DNA of 64,000 bases from Mycolicibacterium sp. CBMA 247 (GTDB taxonomy: Bacteria > Actinomycetota > Actinomycetes > Mycobacteriales > Mycobacteriaceae), in the NCBI RefSeq assembly GCF_009729095.1, contig NZ_VTGX01000003.1:558001-622000 (forward strand), read 5' to 3'. The position numbers were made by a program, and so were the translations under genes. This document shows positions 31,213-39,646 of this stretch, one piece after another (within the stretch, counting starts at the first letter, position 1; every line of letters begins with the position of its first letter). A model generated the notes under the pieces. That model had not been told where the DNA came from. It did not search any database and was given only the letters and a program-made list of their open reading frames with translations.

Positions 31213-33488
31213 CGCGTGAGCTCCAGTTCGACATGAGTGCGGCTGTTTTCATCGCGGTTCACGGACTCTTCGCGTTCGATCGCGACCATCGACACCACCT
31301 TGGTGTGGTACCGGGCCGTGATCGCCTCCTCGGTGTAGGCGTTGCGCATCGGGGCCGGCGTCGCCCCCTTGGCGTGTCGACCGGCATTGATACCGATGAG
31401 CCGGTACATCTCCGGTGTGATCAGCGGTGCGACGCTGAGCAATTCGAGGTTGGACAGCGGTGTGAGGTCACGCCGGTGGATGATCGTGGTGCCCTTGGCC
31501 TGCAGTCCGACCGCGATCCCGGATCCGGACAGCTGAGCTGCCGACTTCCCGATGGCGCCGAGGTCGATGCTGTCGGTGATCCTGACCAGTCGCGGCACAC
31601 ACTGCTCCTCCTCGAGTCCGGCCAGGATCTGCTCGAGCGCGTCATAGATCGTCAGGCCCGAAAGGGTGCGAAACAGCTTGGTACCGAACGCCGGCGAGAC
31701 ACCGATGACGACCTCGCGTGGATCGTCGCCTACCCGGGCGGGACCGACCGGGGTGAGGCGGTCCGGCTGGGCGAAGGTCGCTTGCTCCTTCACCAGGTCG
31801 GCCACCGATCGGGCCTGCCGCACGGCATCGATCTGCGCCTGGCGTTCCGGTGTCGGCCGGTAGCCCGTTCCGGGTCCGCGGTAGTCGTTCGGGTCCTGCA
31901 ACGCCGACAACACGTTCATCTCCTCGTCGAAGATGGCGGCGGTCTGCAGGTAGTCGCCGGTGACCCTGGCCTTGGCCATACCCAGCACCCGGTCGGCGAG
32001 GTCGGTGAAACCGGTCTCCGCGAGCGCGGTCACGACGTCGAGCACCGTGAGCCCCGACTGGTCGATCATCCTGGCGGCGCTCAGCACCTTGACCCCGTCG
32101 GTCTCCGGCAGATCTTTTGAGCCTTCCGCTCCCACAACGGCTTCCACGTGGTCGTCGTCGAAGTCCGCGAGGCCGAGATACTCGAAGACCGCACGAGTGG
32201 CTTCGGCCGCCAGCCGCCGCATGGCCTCCAGCGTTGTCGGATCGACGGACCTCAAACCCCCGTCGACGCCCCAGTCGCGCTGCAGCACCAGATAATCGTC
32301 AAGGTCGTTGGCATTGAAGTTCGAAGGCCCAAACATGTTGTCGTAGGCCGGCACCGAGCCGAACCCGGAGAAGATGAAATCCGATCCGGACAGCAGTACC
32401 GGAAGGGTCCGGCTGGTCCGGCGCATCGTCGACTCGGAGACCAGGCTGTCGTTCCCGCTGCAGGACTCCAGCCCCCGCAGCATGACCATCAGATTCTCGG
32501 CGATCAGTTCCCGCACACCGCCCGGCACCGAGGCCGTGATCGCCGCACCATCGATGCCGCCGTTCTGCACGCCCTGGGCGCCGATACCCTTGGCCAGGGC
32601 CACACACCGAGACTCCAAGTAGTTCATGGATTTTCGCTCGGCCTGGCCCATCAGCACCTCGGAGCCCGCCCCGCTGGACAGCCGCATCTTGATCCCGCGC
32701 GAGGCGTAGGACGAGGTCAGGAACGCCTTGGACCACGGGGTGTCATCACCGTCGGTAAAGACTTGCTCGGTGCCGTAGACCGACACCGTCTCGGCGTAGG
32801 AGACCAAACCGCGCACACCCAACTCCAGCTCGCGGGCCTCCTCGACAGAGCACTGGGTCAGCGCACCGGGCGCGGGCACCTGGGAGCCGATCAGCAACCC
32901 GACGGCGACGGCCGGGGCGTCATCGAGAACCGGCACCGTCGCCTCCAGTTCCCGGAAACCGTAGACCACCGCGGTGGCCGCATCGGCGGCGATGAGCAAC
33001 GGGTCGTCCAGACGATTGGTGACGTGGGCCTGGTTGGCGGGAGTGCGACGCGCGCGCATCTTCATCATCGCCATCTGGATTTCGACGGGCTGCAGCATCG
33101 CAACGACGCGCGCCATCTTGGCTGGGGTCAATCCCGCACAGACTCGCAGCACCTCGGCGCGGGGCACGCTCGAGTCCACGATCATCCGCGCCAGATCGGT
33201 CTCGTCCATCGCCATCGACCGCGGCGCCTCGGTGTGGTCGACGGCGTACCGCACGATGAACTCGTCGATCGTGTCGAAGCTCGCGGCCGGGGTCGAGTCC
33301 ATCTCCAGCACTGTGCCGTCGTCGGCCACAACCCAGGACGGTTCCGGATCGTGGGGCGAGAGGTGCGAGATCATCCCCAGGTCTGGGTCAGCCTCGGCGA
33401 ATCCGTCGAGGTTGACACGCTGTTCGTCCAACAGCCGAATGCGTCCCAGCCGGTGGTCCTGCTCGATCTCGGTGCTGTTCAGGTGCAT
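31209..33488 (-). CDS. B12-dependent diol dehydratase, fused large and medium subunits
   Basis: ATG 33488 gives 759 residues. The first ~550 are the PduC-type large subunit barrel (SMAMDETDLARMIVDS, QNGGIDGAAITASVPGGVRELIAENLM, SGSDFIFSGFGSVPAYDNMFG). The last ~180 are the PduD-type medium subunit (REVVIGVSPAFGTKLFRTLSG, SIDLGAIGKSAAQLSGSGIAVGLQAKG). In the best-studied enzymes these are separate proteins. The enzyme converts 1,2-diols or glycerol to aldehydes by an adenosylcobalamin radical mechanism. The operon continues into the small subunit and reactivase and is divergent from an APC permease. No aldehyde dehydrogenase or shell protein is seen in the window. Confidence 0.9.
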   Translation of the reverse strand: MHLNSTEIEQDHRLGRIRLLDEQRVNLDGFAEADPDLGMISHLSPHDPEPSWVVADDGTVLEMDSTPAASFDTIDEFIVRYAVDHTEAPRSMAMDETDLARMIVDSSVPRAEVLRVCAGLTPAKMARVVAMLQPVEIQMAMMKMRARRTPANQAHVTNRLDDPLLIAADAATAVVYGFRELEATVPVLDDAPAVAVGLLIGSQVPAPGALTQCSVEEARELELGVRGLVSYAETVSVYGTEQVFTDGDDTPWSKAFLTSSYASRGIKMRLSSGAGSEVLMGQAERKSMNYLESRCVALAKGIGAQGVQNGGIDGAAITASVPGGVRELIAENLMVMLRGLESCSGNDSLVSESTMRRTSRTLPVLLSGSDFIFSGFGSVPAYDNMFGPSNFNANDLDDYLVLQRDWGVDGGLRSVDPTTLEAMRRLAAEATRAVFEYLGLADFDDDHVEAVVGAEGSKDLPETDGVKVLSAARMIDQSGLTVLDVVTALAETGFTDLADRVLGMAKARVTGDYLQTAAIFDEEMNVLSALQDPNDYRGPGTGYRPTPERQAQIDAVRQARSVADLVKEQATFAQPDRLTPVGPARVGDDPREVVIGVSPAFGTKLFRTLSGLTIYDALEQILAGLEEEQCVPRLVRITDSIDLGAIGKSAAQLSGSGIAVGLQAKGTTIIHRRDLTPLSNLELLSVAPLITPEMYRLIGINAGRHAKGATPAPMRNAYTEEAITARYHTKVVSMVAIEREESVNRDENSRTHVELELTR

Positions 33489-33568
33489 GGCCCTCGGCGT
33501 ACCTCTCTTGTTGCGTGACCGGCACAGCATTGACCGAACGCCGGGCCGGAACAACGACGTGCGCAGTC

Positions 33569-33645
33569 CTTTCCAACAAGTTGTGTGACGCGGACACCAC
33601 ATCCACCGGACCGTGTGACCTGGCCTACAACAAGGTGTTGGAAAG
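33569..33645. promoter_or_regulatory. Inverted operator pair between dehydratase and permease genes
   Basis: CTTTCCAACA (33569-33578) and its exact complement TGTTGGAAAG (33636-33645) face each other across 57 bp in the 262-bp divergent region 33489-33750. Each is followed inward by a TTGT/ACAA element. It is a plausible target of the PucR regulator encoded at 35362. I looked for and did not find a cobalamin-riboswitch B12 box here. Confidence 0.5.
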
Positions 33646-33750
33646 AGCCGTCCCACCTCTGGCCGACGGGACGTCCGTCTCGCAGACTTCATCCCCGGAA
33701 CTCGACGGAGCCGGCGACGTGCGGCTCCCGTGGCACAGGAGGATCAGCCC

Positions 33751-35181
33751 ATGTCCCAGGTTGTCGACGCTGACAACACACGAAGTAGCGAGGCGTCACC
33801 TGACGGCCGCCCTGGCAAATTGCGCGGAAACCTCGGTGTCCCCGCCATCGTGCTGATGGTGGTGGCAGCGGCGGCGCCACTGTCGACCATCGGCGGCAAC
33901 GTGCCGATCGCGATGGTGCTCGGCAAGACGACGGGTATTCCGGTCGCATTCCTGGTGGCCGGAGCAGTCTTCCTGCTCTTTGCAGCCAGTTTCGTCGCGA
34001 TGTCGAAGTACGTCACCAAACCTGGGGCCTTCTACGCCTACATCCAGATGTCACTTGGCCGCGCGGCCGGGGCCGGGGCAGCCGTGCTCGCGCTTCCCGC
34101 CTACATGGCGACTCTGCTCGGCGTGTCGGCCTATGACGGGGTCATCCTCGCCGGCCTCATCGAGCGATTCGACGGACCCGCGATCCCGTGGTGGGTGCTG
34201 ACCGGGCTGGTACTCGCGGCTGTCGCCTGGCTGGGTTACCGCGACATCGATCTCAGCGCCAAGATCCTCGGTATCTTCCTGGTCTCGGAGGTGGCCATCC
34301 TGGTCGTCCTCGACCTGGTCATCGTTCTGCGGGGCGGTGAGCACGGGATCACCGGCGACTCCTTCAACGCCCAAGGCATCGCCGGTGGAGTGGGGATCGC
34401 TCTGTTGTACGCCCTGTGGGGCTTCGTCGGTGTGGAGGCGACCGCGGTCTTCCGCGACGAGGCCAAGGACCCTGACCGGACGGTCCCGCGGGCGACCTAC
34501 TGGGCAGTCGGAATCGTGGCGAGCTTCTACGCCTTCTCGAGCTGGGCCCTGATCGAGGGCAACGGTGGCCCCGACGCCGTCGCGGCGGCCGAGGCCGACC
34601 CGGACAACTTCATGGTGAACACCGCACAGCAGTACCTCGGCATGCTGGGGCGCGACCTCACCACCGGCTTCTGGTTCATCAGCGTCTTCGCCTGCACCCT
34701 GGCCTTCCACAACATCGCCTCCAGATACGCCTTCGCGCTGGGACAGAGCGGCGTTTTCCCGAAGCGTCTGGGTGCGGTGCACGGCCGCCACGGCGCCCCG
34801 TCGAACGCGTCGCTCGCCATCACCGTGGCCTCGTTCGTCACCATGGGCATCTTTGCCGCGCTCAAGCTGGACCCGGTGCTGCAGATCTTCGGGCCCCTCG
34901 GTGGCCTTGGCATCTTCGCACTGGCGATCCTGTGGTTGCTGACGACGATCTCCGTGGTGATCTTCTTCAGCCGCCGCGGCGGCTCGACACGCAACGTGGT
35001 GTTGGGCTCGATGGCCACGCTCGCCCTAGCCGGGGCGCTGGTGCTGGTCGTGTCGAATCTGACCCTGATCGTCGGCGGCAACTCCACCCTCGCGGCGATC
35101 TTCGGCGTGATGCCGCTGGTGTTCTTCGGAGCAGGCATGCTTCTCAGCCGACGGTCGACTGCGGACCTGTCCTCGGTGTGA
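33751..35181 (+). CDS. APC family permease
   Basis: ATG 33751 follows AGGAGG and gives 476 residues with about twelve hydrophobic helices. Motifs of the amino acid-polyamine-organocation superfamily are visible: VPAIVLMVVAAAAPLSTIGGNVPIA, KPGAFYAYIQMSLGRAAG and GFVGVEATAVFRDEAKDPDRTVPRA. It would import an amine, amino acid or amino alcohol. It is divergent from the diol dehydratase operon, so it may bring in a compound metabolised to that enzyme's substrate; this is an inference. A perfect 16-bp hairpin follows the gene. Confidence 0.88.
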   Translation: MSQVVDADNTRSSEASPDGRPGKLRGNLGVPAIVLMVVAAAAPLSTIGGNVPIAMVLGKTTGIPVAFLVAGAVFLLFAASFVAMSKYVTKPGAFYAYIQMSLGRAAGAGAAVLALPAYMATLLGVSAYDGVILAGLIERFDGPAIPWWVLTGLVLAAVAWLGYRDIDLSAKILGIFLVSEVAILVVLDLVIVLRGGEHGITGDSFNAQGIAGGVGIALLYALWGFVGVEATAVFRDEAKDPDRTVPRATYWAVGIVASFYAFSSWALIEGNGGPDAVAAAEADPDNFMVNTAQQYLGMLGRDLTTGFWFISVFACTLAFHNIASRYAFALGQSGVFPKRLGAVHGRHGAPSNASLAITVASFVTMGIFAALKLDPVLQIFGPLGGLGIFALAILWLLTTISVVIFFSRRGGSTRNVVLGSMATLALAGALVLVVSNLTLIVGGNSTLAAIFGVMPLVFFGAGMLLSRRSTADLSSV

Positions 35182-35189
35182 TCGGTGAA

Positions 35190-35230
35190 GGGCAGGCTCG
35201 CAGACAATGTCTTGGTCTGCGAGCCTGCCC
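35190..35230 (+). terminator. Hairpin terminator of the permease gene
   Basis: 35190-35205 (GGGCAGGCTCGCAGAC) pairs perfectly with 35215-35230 across a 9-base loop, eight bases after the permease stop codon. Confidence 0.75.
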
Positions 35231-35361
35231 TCTCGCGCTGCAAGAACGCCCCCAGAACGCTGGTACCGTCAAACGCCGGGGGTGTCAGCGTGCCGCCGAG
35301 GTCTCGCCGACAGGAGCAACGAATAAGCGAGCCGAAACGGTAGATCAGGAGAAGGCGCGAC

Positions 35362-36441
35362 ATGTCTCGGGAATCGCCGCTGAGCGTGGCGGAGGCCTTG
35401 ACCGTGGCGCCGTTGGACCGGGGCTCGGTGATCGCCGGTCATCGCGGTTTGACCCGTGGAGTCGCCTGGGTGGACATCATCCACGCACCCGCAGAGTCCT
35501 TCATCCGTACCGGAGACCTCGTGCTCTGCACCGGTGCCGATATCCGGCAGCCGGGCAACCGGGAGTTCCTCACCTATCTCGTGTCCTCCCCGGCGGCGGG
35601 GCTCGTATTGAGCCCTCCTCCCGAAGTCAGTGTCCGCGAGCTGCTGAACTCGCTGGTTCCGCTGGCCGATCGTCATGAGTTCCCGGTGGTACTCCTGCCA
35701 TGGGAGATCGCCTTCGCCGATGTCCAGAAACGCCTGCTACCACTGTTGAGCCCCTCAATTCCCGGCGCACAGGTGGAGATGGCCATCGGACGCCGCCAAC
35801 GTGACGACGCCGGCTGGAACGACCTTGCCGGGGCCTTTGCCGAAGCCCTCCACGAATTGGCACTCTCAGCCGGTGTCACCGTGCATTCATCGGTCACCGA
35901 TGACCTGGTGATGAGCCACTTCGCGTCGGCCCCGTCGTCATCCACCGTCTCCGTGTTGGTCGCGTCCGCCCAGCGGCTCAGTGCGCTTCCCGACGACCTC
36001 GTCAGTTGGGCGCTGCTCCCTCCTGTCAGCGGCCAGTCCGTCCCCATGACAGCATCGGTACCGCCAACCCTGCCCGGTCGGCCGGCTGGTTCGCGACAGT
36101 TCGCTGAGGTGCTGCGCCAGGATCCACAGTCCATGGCGACAATCCTCGAGACCTTGCAGCCGCTTCTCGACTACGACCGAACACGCCGCGGGCAACTCGT
36201 TCACACCTTGGAGATCCTCCTCAACGAGGCCACGAACATCAGTGCCGCCGCCAGAGCGCTGTATCTGAACCGGCACTCCTTGATGTATCGGATCAAGCTC
36301 ATCGAGGAGCTCACCGGTCTTTCGCTGAAGGATCCCGCGGACCGCTTCCAGTTGGAGGTGAGCGTTCGCGTCCACCAGATCAACGAGGCGCGCCTCGACG
36401 GTCAGCGTCCCGGCCCTGTAACGACAGCCTGCTTCCCCTAG
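35362..36441 (+). CDS. PucR family transcriptional regulator
   Basis: This 359-residue protein has an N-terminal PucR sensor domain (SVAEALTVAPLDRGSVIAGHRGLTRGVAWVDIIH, FIRTGDLVLCTG). The C-terminal PucR-type HTH follows (LVHTLEILLNEATNISAAARALYLNRHSLMYRIKLIEELTG). PucR proteins activate catabolic genes for purines, amino acids or amines in actinobacteria. It lies after the permease and its terminator on the same strand and is the most likely regulator of the dehydratase/permease pair. The middle region is variable and gives no ligand clue. Confidence 0.88.
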   Translation: MSRESPLSVAEALTVAPLDRGSVIAGHRGLTRGVAWVDIIHAPAESFIRTGDLVLCTGADIRQPGNREFLTYLVSSPAAGLVLSPPPEVSVRELLNSLVPLADRHEFPVVLLPWEIAFADVQKRLLPLLSPSIPGAQVEMAIGRRQRDDAGWNDLAGAFAEALHELALSAGVTVHSSVTDDLVMSHFASAPSSSTVSVLVASAQRLSALPDDLVSWALLPPVSGQSVPMTASVPPTLPGRPAGSRQFAEVLRQDPQSMATILETLQPLLDYDRTRRGQLVHTLEILLNEATNISAAARALYLNRHSLMYRIKLIEELTGLSLKDPADRFQLEVSVRVHQINEARLDGQRPGPVTTACFP

Positions 36442-36497
36442 CTCCAACGTTTAGTTCATCCTTTTGTGAATACACGAACCGATATACCGTCAACGGG

Positions 36498-36596
36498 GTG
36501 AAGACCCTGACGCGGGTTGCGGTGCTGGCCCGGTTCGGTCACGCCCTCTCGGATCAGACCCGGTCCAAGATCCTGCTGGCCCTCAAGGATTCCCAT
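36498..36596 (+). pseudogene. ArsR-family HTH N-terminal relic
   Basis: GTG 36498 opens a frame whose first ~33 residues read VAVLARFGHALSDQTRSKILLALKD. This is the start of an ArsR/CmtR-type metal sensor (ALADPTRxRILxAL pattern). The rest of the regulator is missing, and the frame runs without a stop into the methyltransferase. A TATACC box seven to ten bases upstream suggests a leaderless ArsR-type promoter was retained. This looks like an internal deletion that joined a regulator head to the next gene. Confidence 0.6.
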
Positions 36597-36614
36597 CGAC
36601 ACGAGGTGAACTCC

Positions 36615-37253
36615 ATGGCGCCGACAGATGATCAAAAAGCCCGGTGGAACCGATACTGGGACAAGAAATCCAGCAGCTATGACCGAGAGATGGGGTTCTT
36701 CGATCGTCACCTGTTCGGGGACTCGCGCGAGTGGGTGTGCAGTCGGGCCACCGGCACCGTTCTCGAGGTAGCGGTAGGCACCGGACTGAACCTTGGCTTC
36801 TACCCCGATCACATCCGCCTCACTGGGATCGACTGGAGCAAGCCGATGCTTGACCTGGCTCAACAACGCGCCGCAGAACTCGGCCTAACCCCCACGCTGC
36901 AGCAGGCCGACGCCCACCACCTGCCATTCGATGACGCCAGCTTCGACACCGTCGTGTGCACCTTCGGGCTCTGCGCCATTCCCGATCACACCCAAGCTCT
37001 GACCGAGATGACCCGAGTACTGCGCCCCGGCGGAAAACTCATCCTGGTCGATCACGTCAAAAGCAGCGCGGCCCCTGTGCGAGTGGTCCAGCGGATGCTG
37101 GAACTTCTCACCATTCACCTTGGCGGAGAACACTTCCTACGCCGGCCCCTGGACCACCTGCGGGTCGCCAAGACCGTCGACATCGATCACGCCGAGCGTT
37201 TCAAACTTGGCCTCGTCGAACGAGTCGTCGCCCATAAGCCCGCAACGACCTGA
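36615..37253 (+). CDS. Class I SAM-dependent methyltransferase
   Basis: ATG 36615 gives 212 residues starting MAPTDDQKARWNRYWDKKSSSYD. The SAM-binding motifs are TVLEVAVGTGLNLGFYP (motif I), TGIDWSKPMLDLA, and DTVVCTFGLCAIPDH followed by RVLRPGGKLILVDHV, as in UbiE/Coq5-like enzymes. The same frame extends upstream to GTG 36498 through an ArsR-type relic, so a longer fused product of 251 residues is possible. Related methyltransferases occur beside ArsR regulators; the substrate cannot be named. It is convergent with a tautomerase gene. Confidence 0.85.
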   Translation: MAPTDDQKARWNRYWDKKSSSYDREMGFFDRHLFGDSREWVCSRATGTVLEVAVGTGLNLGFYPDHIRLTGIDWSKPMLDLAQQRAAELGLTPTLQQADAHHLPFDDASFDTVVCTFGLCAIPDHTQALTEMTRVLRPGGKLILVDHVKSSAAPVRVVQRMLELLTIHLGGEHFLRRPLDHLRVAKTVDIDHAERFKLGLVERVVAHKPATT

Positions 37254-37292
37254 CCCACCCGACACGCCAGAGCGCCGGCGGCCACCCACCGA

Positions 37293-37688
37293 TCACACGT
37301 TGACGTTGAAGCCCAGGTCAACATCGCAGGCGGCTTGCCCACCGCGAATACCCCAGTTCTCTGTACTGCTCTCACGCAGAACGATGGTGACGTGATCAGG
37401 CGGGATGCCCAGCGTCTCTAGGCGATTGACGATCTCCCGGTAGAGATTTCGCTTGGCCTGCACCGACCGCCCGGCAAAGCAGTCGATGGCCACGAACGTA
37501 TACAGCTCCGGAGTCTTCAGTCCCGGCGAATGGGAGAAGCGGTGCGGTTCATGGGATACCAGCCGGACATGCTTGTCGCCGGGAGGGATGTGGAATGCGG
37601 CCACAAGCGCACCGTGCACCGCATCGATGAGCGCCACCTCTTCAGACGCGGTGTACCGACGCCTTACCTCAATGAGAGTGCTGGGCAT
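37293..37688 (-). CDS. Tautomerase family protein
   Basis: Starting at ATG 37688 puts Pro at position 2, which becomes the catalytic N-terminal Pro1 after Met removal, so this start is strongly preferred over an upstream one. The 131-residue sequence MPSTLIEVRRRYT...VFVxID-type strand (ELYTFVAIDCFAGRS) and the C-terminal ENWGIRGGQAACDVDLG fit the long tautomerase subgroup. Reactions of this superfamily include keto-enol isomerisation and dehalogenation. The native substrate is unknown. It is convergent with the methyltransferase gene. Confidence 0.82.
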   Translation of the reverse strand: MPSTLIEVRRRYTASEEVALIDAVHGALVAAFHIPPGDKHVRLVSHEPHRFSHSPGLKTPELYTFVAIDCFAGRSVQAKRNLYREIVNRLETLGIPPDHVTIVLRESSTENWGIRGGQAACDVDLGFNVNV

Positions 37689-37745
37689 TCGGGCATCTTC
37701 ACACACACCGCGAGCCGCAGTCACCCCAATTTCTCCGCCGCCGCC

Positions 37746-39215
37746 TTATGACTTCAGCTGTCCGAGGGTGACCTGCAGCGTGCGAGAAGCCCCCGACTGG
37801 TCGTCGTAGGTCAACGTGACGGTGTCCCCCGGCGCCTTTGAATGCACGGCAGCGACCAACGCATCAGGACCGTCGATCACCTGGTTGTCGAGCTTGGTGA
37901 TCACCGCGCCCTCGGGCAGACCGGCCGCCGCTGCTGCGCCGCCCTCGACCACTCCCGCGACCGCCGCACCGTGGGTGTCCTTGCCGGAGAGCTGGACACC
38001 CAGTGAGGCGTGCTGGACGGTCCCGGTCGAAACCAGTTCATCGGCAATCCGCTTGGCCTGATCCACCGGGATGGCGAAGCCCAGGCCGATCGACCCTGCC
38101 TGTCCGCCGCCCTGCGAACCCTGGCCGCCGCCCAGCGATGCGATCGCCGAGTTCACTCCGATGAGGTCACCGTTCATGTCGACCAGTGCACCGCCGGAGT
38201 TGCCCGGATTGATCGCCGCGTCAGTCTGAATGGCACTCATCACCGAATGCTGGCCGGTTTGCTCATCGCCGGTTGCCACCGGGCGATCCAGCGCGCTGAC
38301 GATGCCGGTCGTCACCGTCCCCTGAAGGCCCAACGGTGAGCCGACCGCGACGACGTTCTGCCCAACCTTCAGGTCCTTCGACGAACCGATCGAGATCGGG
38401 GTGAGCCCGGACACGTTCTGCGCCTTCACCACCGCGATGTCATCGGCGGGGTCGGTGCCGACAACGGTGAACGGCGTGGTTCGTCCATCGGACATGGTGA
38501 CGGTCGCCTGCACGCCGGAGTTGGTCCGGCCGGACCGACTGGCCGACGGTCCGCCAGTGGAATCCTGGCCGTCGCCGGGGAACTGCCCGCCGGGGAACAG
38601 GCCGCGCGGCAGCCCGGGGAACTGCCGATCGGGTGAAGCCTCGGCAGCCAACGGCCCCTGATTGCCGGCGCCTCGAGCGGCGGCGGCCACGACATGGTTG
38701 TTGGTGAGGATCAGGCCGTCGTCGCTGAGGACGATGCCGGACCCTTCCTCACGTCCCTGTCCGGTCTCGATCTGCAGTTTCACCACGCTGGGCAACACCT
38801 TGGCCGACACCTGTTCGACCGACCCGGCCGGCGCTGCACTCCTCGGCTGGTCCGGAGTGGAGCCTGTTGTCGGCGAGGGCTTTCCGACGTGCTCGGCAGC
38901 TGGCGCCTGGGCGACGGGCGTGGGTCGCCCGGGATGGTCCACCAGCGCAACCGCTGCGACGGCGCCGGTGGCCATGGCGACCACGGCTGTGCCGGCGACC
39001 AGCACGCCGACGCGGGATTTCTTCTTCGGTTCCGGATCTTGCTGCGGCAGTGGAGCCTCGAGCCGCTGAGTCATCTCGGGATGCAGCCCGTACGGCGGGT
39101 ACGGCTGTTGATACCCGGTCTGACTCCACGGGCTTGGATTCTGTTGATTCGCCGCTTGTTTCGTTTCCCACTCGCGGTTGCTACCTTGTGACGACTTCCC
39201 CGACCAGTAATTCAT
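37746..39215 (-). CDS. PepD/HtrA-like membrane serine protease
   Basis: This 489-residue protein has a Gln/Pro-rich cytoplasmic N-terminus, one TM helix (residues ~68-92), a linker, a trypsin-like domain and a C-terminal PDZ domain. The catalytic triad is His174 (TNNHVV), Asp259 (PADDIAVVK) and Ser340 (INPGNSGGAL). The PDZ region begins near HASLGVQLSG. The layout matches PepD (Rv0983) of M. tuberculosis, an envelope quality-control protease linked to the SigE stress response. A Pro/Gly-rich loop (residues ~187-232) interrupts the protease domain. The gene stands alone. Confidence 0.9.
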   Translation of the reverse strand: MNYWSGKSSQGSNREWETKQAANQQNPSPWSQTGYQQPYPPYGLHPEMTQRLEAPLPQQDPEPKKKSRVGVLVAGTAVVAMATGAVAAVALVDHPGRPTPVAQAPAAEHVGKPSPTTGSTPDQPRSAAPAGSVEQVSAKVLPSVVKLQIETGQGREEGSGIVLSDDGLILTNNHVVAAAARGAGNQGPLAAEASPDRQFPGLPRGLFPGGQFPGDGQDSTGGPSASRSGRTNSGVQATVTMSDGRTTPFTVVGTDPADDIAVVKAQNVSGLTPISIGSSKDLKVGQNVVAVGSPLGLQGTVTTGIVSALDRPVATGDEQTGQHSVMSAIQTDAAINPGNSGGALVDMNGDLIGVNSAIASLGGGQGSQGGGQAGSIGLGFAIPVDQAKRIADELVSTGTVQHASLGVQLSGKDTHGAAVAGVVEGGAAAAAGLPEGAVITKLDNQVIDGPDALVAAVHSKAPGDTVTLTYDDQSGASRTLQVTLGQLKS

Positions 39216-39646
39216 TGCGAATGCCTCTTCCCTTGCGACACCGACATATATGCGCCGTACCGGCGCCTTGTTAAAGGGTGCCTTCGCCGACTGATGGTTT
39301 GCTGAGAATGAGTTCGGCGCTGCCCAAGAATTTTTCGGCGCGGAATAGGCCAGGTGATCCGCGGCTGTGGCGTGTGCGCGGTCACACGGCGCGGAGGCTG
39401 TACTCGAAAGTACTACTGCCGCAGGAACGTCCCTAATGCAGCTGTGGCCAACAGGGTTGCCGCCCCAGCGGAGGCCACCGCTGCCCGAACATTGGCTTCT
39501 GCGCGCGGCCCGCCAAGGAACCGGCGTACCCGCTCATCAGTCTGCGTCTCGATCAGCCCATCGGCGTCATCGTCACGGCCTTTTCTGAGCCGAACCCTCT
39601 CCGCCTCAACGCAGGTAACTGAGTATCGATCGCTCGTTCGTACGCA
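39216..39646. other. Intergenic region between pepD and the hydrolase
   Basis: No gene can be supported in these 431 bases. They should contain the pepD promoter. On the minus strand the frame after the hydrolase stop stays open for 77 codons (39413-39646) without any ATG, GTG or TTG at its head and ends in a hydrophobic Ala/Leu stretch; this may be a decayed gene tail. Confidence 0.45.

Noticed and set aside
33489..33750. Cobalamin riboswitch upstream of the B12-dependent dehydratase
   Set aside because: I looked on both strands for a B12 box and the usual multi-stem leader and found neither; an inverted operator pair is the better explanation.
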